From positions 27,397 to 91,396 of the forward strand of contig JBEEFW010000148.1 in NCBI GenBank assembly GCA_041166385.1: a stretch of DNA of 64,000 nucleotides, given 5' to 3'. Below, one piece after another: positions 16,934-26,391 of this stretch (positions are counted from its first letter, which is position 1; every line of letters starts with the position of its first letter). A program made the translations under genes and the position numbers. The notes beneath the pieces were generated by a model. The model was not told where the DNA came from and ran no database searches. It was given only the letters and a program-made list of their open reading frames with translations. The stretch is from DASUCS01 sp041166385 (GTDB taxonomy: Bacteria; Actinomycetota; Acidimicrobiia; Acidimicrobiales; JACDCH01).

Positions 16934-17710
16934 ATGTCCGTCCTCTTGGGCAGGGGGAGCGACGAGCGGGTGAAACGTTCGACGTCGAATACTGAGATCC
17001 GTGGCCGCGTGGAACACGACAACGCCGAGCTGTCGAGGTCGAACCGCGAGCTCGAGGAGTTCGCGTACGTCGCGTCCCACGACCTGAAGTCGCCCCTCGT
17101 GACGATCGCCGGCTTCCTCGAGTTGCTGCAGGCCACGAAGGCCGACCAACTCGACGATGACGCGCGCCTCTACGTCGAGGCCGCGCTTCGCGGCGCGAAC
17201 CGGCTGGAGCAGCTGATCGACAACCTGCTCACCTTCTCGCGTGTCGGGCGCATCGATCCTCATCGTGGTTGGGTCGATCTCGGTGCGGTCGTGACGCACC
17301 TTCTGCAGGATTGGGACAAAGCGACACGGGCTGCCGGCGTCGTCGTTCGTGTTGACGCCCTGCCGTCCGTCTTGGGTGACGCGACCCTGCTTCGTCAGCT
17401 CATCGAGAACTTGTTCAGCAACGCCGTGAAGTTCCGGCGTCCTGGAGTCGACCCCATCATCGAGATCACGGCCGAGCGTGTTGGCGCCGATTGGTTGATG
17501 AGGGTGTCCGACAACGGCATCGGCGTGCCGCCCGAGCACCGCGAGGCGATCTTCACGATGTTCTCCCGATTGGCACAGTCGGCCGATCGGCCGGGATCAG
17601 GTATCGGGCTGGCGATCTGTCACCGCGTCGTGCAGGCGCACGGCGGCCGCCTCTGGGTCGAGGACGGCACCGCCGGCGGCGCGCAGCTCTGCTTCACGAT
17701 CCCGGCCTGA
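16934..17710 (+). CDS. Sensor histidine kinase (cytosolic, phytochrome-like kinase core)
   Basis: A 258-residue kinase with an H-box in FAYVASHDLKSPLVTI (phospho-His about residue 50), an N-box LIENLFSNAVKFR, a G1 box VSDNGIGVPPEH and a G2 region SGIGLAICHRVVQAHGG. The short N-terminus is a coiled coil without membrane segment or obvious sensor domain, so input must come from a partner or from dimerisation. No response regulator lies adjacent, making it an orphan kinase. I chose the ATG at 16934; an in-frame start at 16865 would add 23 residues without family features. Confidence 0.85.
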   Translation: MSVLLGRGSDERVKRSTSNTEIRGRVEHDNAELSRSNRELEEFAYVASHDLKSPLVTIAGFLELLQATKADQLDDDARLYVEAALRGANRLEQLIDNLLTFSRVGRIDPHRGWVDLGAVVTHLLQDWDKATRAAGVVVRVDALPSVLGDATLLRQLIENLFSNAVKFRRPGVDPIIEITAERVGADWLMRVSDNGIGVPPEHREAIFTMFSRLAQSADRPGSGIGLAICHRVVQAHGGRLWVEDGTAGGAQLCFTIPA

Positions 17711-17716
17711 CCGGGA

Positions 17717-18658
17717 CTAGCCCAGATCCGGCCAGCGGCGCTTGGTGGCGCGCCGTCGCTTCGGGCCACGATCGCCGAGCGCCCAGGCTCGTCTCCACGC
17801 CGACGGCGCTTCGGGACCGGAGAGCGCGGGTGTCGCGTCGTGATGGGCGCGCAGTCGGGCCGTGTACCAATCGGTGTTCGCCTCGTCAGCCAGCGCGGCC
17901 ACGGCGCGTTCGATGCGAGCCGCCATGCGGCGCGAGTCGTCGCCGGCATCGCGGTCCGGCCACAGGGGCTGGCCGAAGGTGATGCGGGTTGCCGATCGAT
18001 GGAGCCGCTTGCTGCCCTTGCGCATGATCCGGCCGGTGCCCTCGAGATGGACCGGCACGACCGGCACGCTGCACCGCAGCGCGAGATAGGCGGCGCCACC
18101 GCGGAACGGCTGCCCCCAGCCATCCGGCGATCGTCCCCCTTCAGGAAAGATCAACATGCTCCAACCGTCGTCGATCAACTCGGCGGCGTCGTCGGCCGAT
18201 CGCCGTGACACGCGCGTGCGCTCGATCGGAATGGCGTTGAGCGCGAGCGCCGAGGCCGTGGACGTGACCCGGGTCTTGAAGAAGTAGTCGGCCGCCGCGC
18301 CCACGAACATCCTGTGGCGCCACGGCTCAGGGATTGTGGAGAGCACCAGCGGCGTGTCGACGTGGCTGTGGTGGTTGGCCGCGAAGATGACCGGTTGCGG
18401 CGGATCGTCGCTTCCCGCCCGGGGGCGGAGGTCCTGGAGATTGTCGACACCGCGTCGGTCGGGGCTGGCGATCACCTGCATCGTCGGCCGGATCACACCG
18501 TCGAGCAACGCGACCCTCGCCAGGCGCGCTCCGAACGACCGTGCCCAGTCGGTCTCGTAGTCCACGCCGGTGTGCTTCTTCTGCGGCAGTGGCTCCACGC
18601 TCGCGGGCGTCGAGGCCGCTGTGAACGGGAACGGCAGCTTCGGGAGGCGAAGCTTCAT
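17717..18658 (-). CDS. 1-acylglycerol-3-phosphate acyltransferase family (PlsC)
   Basis: A 313-residue membrane-associated acyltransferase. NHHSHVDTPL is the H(X4)D motif (about residue 97) and IFPEGGRSPDG the substrate-binding motif (about residue 172); PVVPVHLEG follows. It would acylate lysophosphatidate or a similar acceptor. The ATG at 18658 forms an ATGA overlap with the stop of the lactate-racemase-domain gene, so this is the distal gene of the four-gene minus-strand cluster 17717-23757. The last 35 residues are rich in Arg and Pro and outside the domain. Confidence 0.88.
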   Translation of the reverse strand: MKLRLPKLPFPFTAASTPASVEPLPQKKHTGVDYETDWARSFGARLARVALLDGVIRPTMQVIASPDRRGVDNLQDLRPRAGSDDPPQPVIFAANHHSHVDTPLVLSTIPEPWRHRMFVGAAADYFFKTRVTSTASALALNAIPIERTRVSRRSADDAAELIDDGWSMLIFPEGGRSPDGWGQPFRGGAAYLALRCSVPVVPVHLEGTGRIMRKGSKRLHRSATRITFGQPLWPDRDAGDDSRRMAARIERAVAALADEANTDWYTARLRAHHDATPALSGPEAPSAWRRAWALGDRGPKRRRATKRRWPDLG

Positions 18659-20244
18659 TTCACGTCCGCCAACAGCAGCGGCGGCGCATGCAGGTGCGTG
18701 ATCGTCGGCGACCGGCCGACGACATCGGACGCCATCTCGAACGCGTCGTTCATCGTCGACGCGGCCATGAAGCCCAGCCGGTGCACCGCCCGAGAGTCGC
18801 CGCCGACGATGATCACGCGACCGAGGTGTTGCAAAGCGTGCGCTCCCCAGTACCACATGTAGAAGGGATGCACGCCGTGGTAGGCGTAGCTCGTCCGGTA
18901 CAGGTGGCGATACCACTCGTCCTCGGCGTAGCTCTTCTCGAACTCGGCTTCGATGCGCAGTGGATCCGTCGTCTCGGCCAGCACCTGCTCGAAGAAATCG
19001 ATGTAGCTCGGGTGGTGGACCGGATGGAACTCCCACGGCGTCGGGTGGCTCATGATGAGGACGCCGCCCTCACGTACGAGTGGCCTCCCGCGATACAGGT
19101 TGAAGAAGTAGCCGAGCCCGAGGCACATCACGAGGATCGGGTTCATGATCGAGTTCACGTTGTACGGACCGATGTACGGCAGGCCCATCGTGAGAATGTC
19201 GGTCTGGCCCTCGACCTCGACGAGCTGCTGCTTGTGCACATTGCGAATGGTCTCGTCGTGCACCGCATCGACCTCGCCGGCCTGCACGCTCGTCATGGCG
19301 TGGGGCGCCTTGATCGAGTGGAAGATCTGGCGCGCCAGACGATTCGGCGTACGCGCCAGGCTCTTGCTCGAACCGAGGAACACGGCGCGATCCTTCGCCG
19401 ACCACTCCCACTCCCGCTTCATCAGGACGTCGAACGGCGGTGGGAACGTGTCGGTGTTGAGCGTCGTCTCGATCTGAAAGATCTTGACCCCGGCATCGAC
19501 GAGCACCTTGCCCATGCGCCAGTTGCTCGTATGGAGCGCGCTGTTGTGCCGGTCCATCAATGACCGCGAGTGCTGCAACGTCTTGACGTTGTGGTGATGT
19601 CGCAGCGATCGATAGGACGCGAGCCCGGTGGCCGTCGACTTCCAGCCGCCGTCCATGGCGACGAGATTGATGTTGACATAGACGAGCAGGTCGGACTCCG
19701 CCGCCCGCTTCACGATCTCCACCTCTTCGCCCTGGTCGGTGGTGCCGATGAACGCCATGTTGTCGGTGTCCTCGGCATCCATGTTGTAGAGGTGTCCTGA
19801 CGGGGCGAACGCGTCGTACACGCGATCCCCGACGGCATGGCGCAGTTCCGCCTCGGTCATGCGCCGGTGCAACGCGAGCGCGGCGATGAGGTGCACGTCG
19901 TCGACGCCCGCTTCGGCGGCCAGGTCGAGCACGGCTTCGATGACCCGCTGGCGAACGTCCGGCCGCTGCATCGGGGGCAACGGCAGCGAGATGTCGTCGA
20001 ACGCGATCGTGAGCCGCATCCCGGGGAACAGCAGCTCCGGGAGGGGCTTCGAGTCGCCGAGGGGGTTGAGCAACGCGTGCCGGATCGCGGCGTCGGGGTG
20101 AGGGAGGGCATCGAGCGGCTCCGGCGGATAGATGACGCGCGTCCGGTCGGCCGGCAGCCGCTCGAGCCGGAAGCCTTCGCCGTGCCAGAAGAGGAGCGGT
20201 GGTGTCGAGCGGTCGACGTCGAGCACAAAACCGGGACGAGGCAT
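18655..20244 (-). CDS. Lactate-racemase-domain (DUF2088/LarA-like) protein
   Basis: A 529-residue protein with similarity to the lactate racemase N-terminal domain: FDDISLPLPPM near residue 80 matches the family's Asp-containing motif, followed by DVHLIAALALHRRMT. LarA uses a nickel-pincer nucleotide to racemise lactate and relatives use other 2-hydroxy acids. This protein is about 100 residues longer than LarA, with an extra C-terminal region rich in Trp and Tyr (WYRHLYRTSYAYHGVHPFYM). It is embedded between PlsC and zinc dehydrogenase genes, with 4-bp and 2-bp junctions, so its substrate is more likely a lipid-related hydroxy compound than lactate; that is inference. No larB/larC/larE genes are in view. 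Confidence 0.72.
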   Translation of the reverse strand: MPRPGFVLDVDRSTPPLLFWHGEGFRLERLPADRTRVIYPPEPLDALPHPDAAIRHALLNPLGDSKPLPELLFPGMRLTIAFDDISLPLPPMQRPDVRQRVIEAVLDLAAEAGVDDVHLIAALALHRRMTEAELRHAVGDRVYDAFAPSGHLYNMDAEDTDNMAFIGTTDQGEEVEIVKRAAESDLLVYVNINLVAMDGGWKSTATGLASYRSLRHHHNVKTLQHSRSLMDRHNSALHTSNWRMGKVLVDAGVKIFQIETTLNTDTFPPPFDVLMKREWEWSAKDRAVFLGSSKSLARTPNRLARQIFHSIKAPHAMTSVQAGEVDAVHDETIRNVHKQQLVEVEGQTDILTMGLPYIGPYNVNSIMNPILVMCLGLGYFFNLYRGRPLVREGGVLIMSHPTPWEFHPVHHPSYIDFFEQVLAETTDPLRIEAEFEKSYAEDEWYRHLYRTSYAYHGVHPFYMWYWGAHALQHLGRVIIVGGDSRAVHRLGFMAASTMNDAFEMASDVVGRSPTITHLHAPPLLLADVK

Positions 20245-20246
20245 GG

Positions 20247-21410
20247 CTATCGGTTCCGTTCCTTCTCGTTGCGGAGGTCGAACGCGATCTTCACGGCGCC
20301 GCGCGCGCCGGCGTTGGCGGCATGGGCGATGGCGTCGCGATACCGGGAGAGCGGATAGGTCGCGCTGACGAGCCGACCGAGCCTGGCATCGGCGACGAGC
20401 GCGGTTGCGGTGGCGAAGTCGTCGGAGGTGTACGCGTAGCAGCCGCGCAGCGACGTCTCGCGATGCCACAACGGCGTGAGGTCGACGCTCGTGCGGGAGC
20501 CGGGCATGCCGAGAAGCACGACGTCGCCGCCGGGAGCGACAATCGCCAGTGCCTGCGTGAGCGAGTCGTCGCTGCCGACGCAGTCCACGATGGTGTTCGC
20601 GCCGCCGGTGAGCTGATCGCCGATGACCATCGCCCCGGTCCTGGCGCGCACGGTGCGGTTGAGCTCGTTCGGCGCGACCACGTGATCCGCGCCCAGCGAC
20701 TTGGCCAGGTCGCGCTGAGCGGGATGCTTCGCGGCGACCAGGATGGAGCCGCGGTGCCCCACGGCGCGCAGCGCAGCAACGGTGAGCAGACCCAATGTGC
20801 CGGCGCCGATGATCACTGTCTCGGCCAAGGGGTCGTCGGAGAGCACGCCGCGAGCGGCGTGGACGGCGCAGGCCGCGGGTTCGATGAGCACAGCTTCTTC
20901 GTCGGTGAGCGCAGCAGGCACCTTCACGAGCTGCGATTCGTGCGCGACGAAACTGATTGCCCAACCACCGCCTGTCGTCTCACAGAAGCCGGTCTGCAGC
21001 CCGGGCTCGAGATGTCCGAACGCAATGCGCTCACACCGGTTCGGATGTCCAGAGGTGCACTGCCCACAGCGCGGGTCGATGCCGCGCACGACACACGTGA
21101 GGATCGGGACGACCACAACTCGGGTGCCGTCGTCGAGGTCACCGACGACTTCATGGCCGGGCACGAACGGGAAGGACACGATCGGCTCGAAGTAGCGCGA
21201 GGAGTGTCCGTCGATCGTGGCGAGGTCGCTGCCGCAGATGCCGGACAGCCGGGGGCGGACGCGTACCCAGCCCGGACCGGGCGCTTCCGGCTCGTCGACG
21301 TCCTGCAACGAGATCGGGCCGACGGCCGCGCCCTTGCCCGGAGAGAGCCGACCGGCGACGGCAGCGGCGGCGTACTTCGGCACGTTGCGCTCGAACAGGA
21401 GCGCTTTCAC
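20247..21410 (-). CDS. Zinc-binding alcohol dehydrogenase family protein
   Basis: A 387-residue zinc MDR dehydrogenase. GICGSDLAT gives the catalytic zinc Cys, FVPGHEVVGD the His-Glu pair, the cysteines around RCGQCTSGHPNRC the structural zinc site, and IIGAGTLGLLTVAAL the NAD(P)-binding loop. It would oxidise or reduce an alcohol/aldehyde pair. It is followed 2 bp later by the LarA-like gene and preceded 7 bp by the acyl-CoA-reductase fusion, so it may act on the same fatty alcohol or hydroxy intermediates. Confidence 0.88.
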   Translation of the reverse strand: MKALLFERNVPKYAAAAVAGRLSPGKGAAVGPISLQDVDEPEAPGPGWVRVRPRLSGICGSDLATIDGHSSRYFEPIVSFPFVPGHEVVGDLDDGTRVVVVPILTCVVRGIDPRCGQCTSGHPNRCERIAFGHLEPGLQTGFCETTGGGWAISFVAHESQLVKVPAALTDEEAVLIEPAACAVHAARGVLSDDPLAETVIIGAGTLGLLTVAALRAVGHRGSILVAAKHPAQRDLAKSLGADHVVAPNELNRTVRARTGAMVIGDQLTGGANTIVDCVGSDDSLTQALAIVAPGGDVVLLGMPGSRTSVDLTPLWHRETSLRGCYAYTSDDFATATALVADARLGRLVSATYPLSRYRDAIAHAANAGARGAVKIAFDLRNEKERNR

Positions 21411-21417
21411 CTCGAGG

Positions 21418-23757
21418 TCACCTCGCCACGACCCGCGGGGGTGCGATGGGCAGCAGCTTGCGGGGGCCGCCGGGCGCCTTGCTGAAGTGCTCGACGAGCC
21501 AGCCCCGCTTGCGGGCGATCGCGGCGAGACGAGTCTCAGGGTTCACGGCCACCGGGAAGCCAACGGCCTCGAGCATGGGGAGATCGGACGCGGAGTCCGC
21601 GTAGGCCACCGACTCGGCCAACGAGAGGTTCTCTGCTGCCGCGTAGTCGAACATCAGCTGCGCGCGTGACTCGCCCGTCGGGGGCACGTCGGTGAGCTCG
21701 CCCGCGTAGCGAGAGTCAGCAGTTTCCGACAGCGATGCGCACACGATGTCGTCGAAGAGCGGTCGTAGCGGCTTCACGACGAAGTCGAGCGCTCCCGTGA
21801 TGAGCAACGTGCGATGTCCGAGTGCACGGTGGGCTCGCACTCGGCGGATGGCCGCCGGGAACGACTTCGTGAGGATCAGATCGCTGAACATCTCGCTGGA
21901 GTCGGCGTCGAGCTGCTCGATCGGAGCGTCCTCGTAACGACGGTAGAAATGACGGAGGAAGTCGCCCCGATCCCGCCGGTCCATCGCGAGGAGACGCGGA
22001 GCCTCGGCCAGCGTGCGGGCGATGAAACGCAGCCGTTCGTCGGTCGGCAACCGACGCGTCGCCAGCCACGCGTACGACGCGACGACGTTCGACGCAATCA
22101 GCGTGTTCTCGAGGTCGAACGCCGCGAGGTGGCGGGCCGGGTCGAGCACCTGTCGTCGCAGCCGCGCGTCGCGACTCTCGACGGCGGTCTTGCCGGGAGT
22201 CGTCCGCACGCGCGCATGCGTGACGACGGATGGCAGGTGGATGTCGTGGACGTAGGTCGTCCAGTCGATGACCCTCGGATCGAAACCGAACAGCTCGCGG
22301 TCCTCTGGTGGCATCGAGTCGGAGAGTGCGAGCAGGCGGTCGACGCCGTACACCGCCTCGCATTCGGCATAGGCGCCATACAGCTCGACATACGAGAGCG
22401 CGCGCTCGGCCTCCTCGCGTTTCTCCTCGATACGCGCGGTGAGATCCGCTTGCGACCCGCGCAACGGCAACGACTGCAGCACCGCCTCGGCCCGCTCGAG
22501 CGATCGCTTCGCGCGGGTCAGCTGGCCTTGCACGCGCCCACGACCCGGGAAGGTCCAGTCGGGCACGACGATGGGCTGACCCTTCGTGTCGTAGAGCGGG
22601 TTCTCGAGGAACCACGCCCGCACGAGGTCCACCAGCCGGCGGTACCGCAGCGGGTTGGCCGAGCCGGACGCCACCTGGGTCACGTCGACCTGACCGGAAG
22701 GATCCGGACCACGCGCCGCGACCGCGCACACCGCGCCGACCACGAGGTCGACCGGGATCACGTCGACGATGCCTTCGGGCACGCCGGGAAACTCCTTCAA
22801 CAGTCCACGGGCGTAGGAGATGATCACGGGCTCGGCCATGCGGAAACCGCGGATCCATCCGGGCTTCGGCTCCGACAGCGCGGACTCGATGATCGACGGG
22901 CGCACGATCGACACGGGGATGTCGCCGCGGGACTCCACGAGGGCGCGCTCGCCAAGCGCCTTGGTGTACGCGTACGCGTCCGGCCATCCGAGTGATGTCG
23001 CACGCGAGCGCCCGGCGTGGATCATCCGAGCTTTGACCCACTGGCTGCGACGCTGCTCGGTCTTCTCGGCGAGCAAGGGGGTGCCGGCGGCGCCGAGCTC
23101 CCGGCGCGCCTCTTTGCGAAAGCGCGTGAGCAACTCGGGGGTACGGCTCTCGGCCTCGGTGTCGGCTCGGGCGCGACGAGCGGCGTCGACCTCGGCGCGC
23201 CAGTCGATGTTGAAGAAGAACGGGCTGTCGCTCAACAACTGTTCCGGTGCGGCGCCGCGCCGGTTGCCGGCGACGTAACACGTCGACACGGAGACGAGGT
23301 GGGCCGATGAGCCGAGCGCCTGCAGGGTCTGGACGAGTCGTGTCGGGCCGAGCAGGTTCACTTCGACGGCGCCGTCGAGCGGGGAGTCGAACGCGACGGT
23401 TGCCGCGGAGTGGATGACGATGTCGCAGGCCGCGAGCGCCGCCCGACTGCCATCGTCTTCGGCGAGTCCCAGTCCATCGCGACCGACGTCACCGGCGATC
23501 ACCGTGACTCGTCGGCGGATCGCGTCGTCGAACGTGTCCCCGAGCTGCTCTCGGAGGCGGTCGAACGCGTCGTTGCGGAAGATCTCGCGGGTAGCCCGTT
23601 GCTCGACCGTCGAACGCCGGCCGGCCCGCAACAGGAGCACGACATCGCACTCCGGCACCGTGCGGAGCAGTCGTTCCAGCAGCGCGGTGCCGAGGAACCC
23701 GGTCGTGCCGGTGATCGCGATGCGTTTACCCGCCAGGGATTCCCGAATCCCGGTCAC
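21418..23757 (-). CDS. Fatty acyl-CoA reductase-type SDR fused to HAD-IB hydrolase
   Basis: A 779-residue two-domain protein. Residues 1-400 are an extended SDR of the 'male sterility'/thioester reductase type: GTTGFLGTALLERLL cofactor loop (about 16-30) and YAYTKALGE with the catalytic Tyr and Lys. A charged helical linker follows (RAKRSLERAEAVLQ). Residues about 540-770 are a HAD-IB domain: FDLENTLIAS (DxExT; the second Asp is replaced by Glu), TGALDFVV and YADSASDLPML. Such reductases make fatty alcohols or aldehydes from acyl-CoA. The Glu substitution may weaken phosphatase activity. It is the first gene of the minus-strand lipid cluster. Confidence 0.85.
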   Translation of the reverse strand: MTGIRESLAGKRIAITGTTGFLGTALLERLLRTVPECDVVLLLRAGRRSTVEQRATREIFRNDAFDRLREQLGDTFDDAIRRRVTVIAGDVGRDGLGLAEDDGSRAALAACDIVIHSAATVAFDSPLDGAVEVNLLGPTRLVQTLQALGSSAHLVSVSTCYVAGNRRGAAPEQLLSDSPFFFNIDWRAEVDAARRARADTEAESRTPELLTRFRKEARRELGAAGTPLLAEKTEQRRSQWVKARMIHAGRSRATSLGWPDAYAYTKALGERALVESRGDIPVSIVRPSIIESALSEPKPGWIRGFRMAEPVIISYARGLLKEFPGVPEGIVDVIPVDLVVGAVCAVAARGPDPSGQVDVTQVASGSANPLRYRRLVDLVRAWFLENPLYDTKGQPIVVPDWTFPGRGRVQGQLTRAKRSLERAEAVLQSLPLRGSQADLTARIEEKREEAERALSYVELYGAYAECEAVYGVDRLLALSDSMPPEDRELFGFDPRVIDWTTYVHDIHLPSVVTHARVRTTPGKTAVESRDARLRRQVLDPARHLAAFDLENTLIASNVVASYAWLATRRLPTDERLRFIARTLAEAPRLLAMDRRDRGDFLRHFYRRYEDAPIEQLDADSSEMFSDLILTKSFPAAIRRVRAHRALGHRTLLITGALDFVVKPLRPLFDDIVCASLSETADSRYAGELTDVPPTGESRAQLMFDYAAAENLSLAESVAYADSASDLPMLEAVGFPVAVNPETRLAAIARKRGWLVEHFSKAPGGPRKLLPIAPPRVVAR

Positions 23758-23799
23758 GCCCCCCTGTCTACCATTTGGTAGAGAGCAGGGGAAGACCGG

Positions 23800-24609
23800 T
23801 CAGGTACAGGTCTTGGCGTAGGTGCAGACCGAGAACCGGTTGCCGCCGGTCGGCTTCGACGGCGTGGCCAGACGCTTGCCGTTGCCGTCCTGGAGCACGA
23901 TCTGCTCGGCCGCAGTGATCGCGGCGTTCGTCCCGTTGACCGTCGCCCCGGTGAAGGTCTCCTTCGCCAAGTTCGGCATCGCCGCCACGCCGGTTCCGTC
24001 GGTGCCGATGATCAGGGGGGTCTCCACGATCCACTCGACGGTGGCGTGCGTCGACGAGTACGGGAGGGTGGTCGAGAACTGCTTGCCGTTCACCTTCACC
24101 AGGATCGTCCACACGTTGCTGTTGGCCGCGGCCTCACGGATGTCCACGAACACGGTGTCGCCGGCCTTCACGGCCACGCTGGTGATGCTGATCGACGGGC
24201 CGGGAATCAGCTCGTACCAGACCTCGTACGTGGCCTTGCCGTTCGCGGCGACGTCTTGGCTACTGCCAGCCTGAATGAGGGTCGAGTCCGTGGTGGCGCA
24301 GGCGGTGTCCAGGCAGCCGCCGCCGATGCCGACCCACGTGGCCGAGTATTCGGCGCGGCCTTTCTTGTGCTGCGTGGCCTTGGGCACGACCCACTGGGCC
24401 GACACCTGGTGGAATCCGCCGGACTTGCCGGGCTCGAGGATCCCTTGGTTGTAGCCAGACCAGTTCGACGAGGTGCTGGCCGCGAGAACGGCGATCGGGT
24501 GCCCACCGGCGGCGGAAGACTTGGCCTGGGCCGAAGGCGCCGAGGCCAAGAGCAGGAGCAGCGCGGCGAACGCGCCCGGCAGGATCGTGCGTCGTAACGC
24601 TTTCGTCAT
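23800..24609 (-). CDS. Secreted G1-family glutamic peptidase (eqolisin-like)
   Basis: A 269-residue exported protein. A typical signal peptide occupies residues 1-29 (basic start, hydrophobic LPGAFAALLLLLASAPSA, cleavage after AQA). The mature part begins near SSNWSGYNQG and contains VSAQWVVPK and VEWIVETP, matching the positions of the catalytic Gln and Glu of the G1 family; SATWVGIGGG is also characteristic. G1 peptidases work at acidic pH. Four Cys residues could form disulfides outside the cell. The ATG at 24609 starts the signal peptide. It is divergent from the TetR gene by 67 bp. Catalysis is inferred; some bacterial relatives are uncharacterised. Confidence 0.78.
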   Translation of the reverse strand: MTKALRRTILPGAFAALLLLLASAPSAQAKSSAAGGHPIAVLAASTSSNWSGYNQGILEPGKSGGFHQVSAQWVVPKATQHKKGRAEYSATWVGIGGGCLDTACATTDSTLIQAGSSQDVAANGKATYEVWYELIPGPSISITSVAVKAGDTVFVDIREAAANSNVWTILVKVNGKQFSTTLPYSSTHATVEWIVETPLIIGTDGTGVAAMPNLAKETFTGATVNGTNAAITAAEQIVLQDGNGKRLATPSKPTGGNRFSVCTYAKTCT

Positions 24610-24676
24610 ACGCGAGATTTCGACGCGATCCGGTTGCACCCCTGCTCGATGGCCTGGTCCTCCTACGATCGGCCCG

Positions 24677-25258
24677 GTGGGAACCCGGGAGCGCGTGCTC
24701 GACGCCGCGCTCACCTCGTTCGGTACCCGTGGCTTCGAGGCCACCTCGCTGGACGCGATCGCCGCGGATCTGGGCGTGCGCAAGCAGACGATCCTCTATT
24801 ACTTCTCCACCAAGGACGCACTGCTCGAAGGCGTCATCGACGCCAGCGCCGACGAGCTCATCGTCGAGCTCGAGCGCACGCTTGGCCGTGCCGGCGCCGG
24901 TTGGGGTCGGGTCGAGGCGGTCGTGCGCAAGGTCTTCCGGCTGGCGGCGCGCCGGCCGGCGTTGCTCGGGTTCCTGCGCGAGGTCTCCCGGCTCGGGCCC
25001 CCGGCGTCGGCGCAGCTCGTCGCCCGCCTCGATCCGTTGGTCAAACGAGCGATGGGGTTCCTCGAAGAGGAGATGGTCGCGGGCCGGCTTCGGGCGCGCG
25101 ACCCGGGACTCGTGTTGATCGCCGCCTATTCGATGGTGATGGGCGTGGCCACAGAGGTGGAGGTGCTCGGCGCGCTCGGCCAGGAGCAGACGCTGCGCTC
25201 CTTGGTACGCCGTCGCAACGCGCTGCTGTCGCTCTTACGCGACGCGTTGGTCACCTGA
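24677..25258 (+). CDS. TetR family transcriptional regulator
   Basis: A 193-residue TetR regulator with the HTH in the first 50 residues (GTRERVLDAALTSFGTRGFE, TSLDAIAADLGVRKQTILYY, FSTKDALLE) and a helical effector domain. The start is the GTG at 24677. It is divergent from the secreted peptidase and may control it, or may respond to a lipid-like ligand as many actinobacterial TetR proteins do. It ends 6 bp before the convergent ddl gene. Confidence 0.9.
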   Translation: MGTRERVLDAALTSFGTRGFEATSLDAIAADLGVRKQTILYYFSTKDALLEGVIDASADELIVELERTLGRAGAGWGRVEAVVRKVFRLAARRPALLGFLREVSRLGPPASAQLVARLDPLVKRAMGFLEEEMVAGRLRARDPGLVLIAAYSMVMGVATEVEVLGALGQEQTLRSLVRRRNALLSLLRDALVT

Positions 25259-25264
25259 TCTCGG

Positions 25265-26368
25265 TCAGCGCTTCGTCTCGAAACGCGACCGGCGCTCGTG
25301 CCGTTCGAGCGCGAGCCGCACGAGCTCGTCGATGAGCGCGGCGTATGGCAGACCCGATGCTTCCCACAGCTTCGGATACATCGAGATCGGCGTGAACCCC
25401 GGAATCGTGTTCAGCTCGTTGACGAGAAACCCACGAGACTTGCCCTCGGTCTCATAGAAGAAATCGACCCGCGCCATGCCTTCGACGCGCAGCGCCTGGT
25501 AGGCCTTGATAGCGAGCACGCGAATGGCGTCGCGCTCGCTGTCGCTCATCGGCGCGGGGATGCGCAGCTCGGCCTGTCCGTCGAGGTACTTGTCGTCGAA
25601 GTCGTAGAACTCGTGCGCGGGCACGATCTCGCCCGGCACGGAGGCGCGCGGCATGGTGTTGCCGAGCACCGCGACTTCGATCTCGCGTCCGACGATCGCC
25701 TCCTCCACGATGATGTGATCGTCGTACCGCAGCGCCTCGTCGATCGCGGCGAGCAGCTCGTCGGCACCGTGGACCTTCGTGACGCCAACGGACGACCCGA
25801 GGTTCGCCGGTTTCACGAACACCGGCAGTCCGAGCTCGTCGACGATTCGCCGCAGGAACGTCGCGTCGAGCTCCTGTTGTCGCGCGCTCAGCCAGCGCGG
25901 CTGCGGCAGGCTGTAGTGAGCGAGCATGTCCTTGGACGCGGCCTTGTCCATGCACAACGCCGAGCCGAGCACGCCGGCACCGACGTACGGCACGCTGGCG
26001 AGCTCGAGCAGGCCCTGCACGGTGCCGTCCTCGCCCATCGGGCCGTGCAACAGCGGGAGCACGACAACCTGCGCGGTTTCCTCGCCTCGGCCAGCAGCCG
26101 GGGTCGGCAGGATCGCCGGTAGCGGGTCGAGCTCGGCGCCGTCGCTGTCGTCGGGAGACGGCAAGGCGCCGGCCGCCCCGGTGAGCGCGGCGACGGCATC
26201 GCCGGTGTCGATCCAGCGACCGTCGCGAGTGATGCCGATCGGCACGACGTGGTAGCGATCGGGGTCGGCGGCCTGCAGCACGTGCAGCGCGGAGATGCAC
26301 GACACCTCGTGTTCGGCCGATTGACCTCCGAACAGGACCACGAGCCGTATGCGGTCCGGAATGGCCAT
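25265..26368 (-). CDS. ddl: D-alanine-D-alanine ligase
   Basis: A 367-residue ATP-grasp ligase making D-Ala-D-Ala for peptidoglycan. VVLFGGQSAEHEVSCISA is the N-terminal signature with the catalytic Glu, KPANLGSSVGVTKV holds ATP-binding residues, and NELNTIPGFTPISMYPKL is the C-terminal magnesium-binding motif. The ATG at 26368 is 23 bp from the divergent murF start, so both genes of the D-Ala-D-Ala branch share one tiny promoter region. Confidence 0.95.
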   Translation of the reverse strand: MAIPDRIRLVVLFGGQSAEHEVSCISALHVLQAADPDRYHVVPIGITRDGRWIDTGDAVAALTGAAGALPSPDDSDGAELDPLPAILPTPAAGRGEETAQVVVLPLLHGPMGEDGTVQGLLELASVPYVGAGVLGSALCMDKAASKDMLAHYSLPQPRWLSARQQELDATFLRRIVDELGLPVFVKPANLGSSVGVTKVHGADELLAAIDEALRYDDHIIVEEAIVGREIEVAVLGNTMPRASVPGEIVPAHEFYDFDDKYLDGQAELRIPAPMSDSERDAIRVLAIKAYQALRVEGMARVDFFYETEGKSRGFLVNELNTIPGFTPISMYPKLWEASGLPYAALIDELVRLALERHERRSRFETKR

Positions 26369-26391
26369 GGGGTAACTGTAAGACTCCGCCA

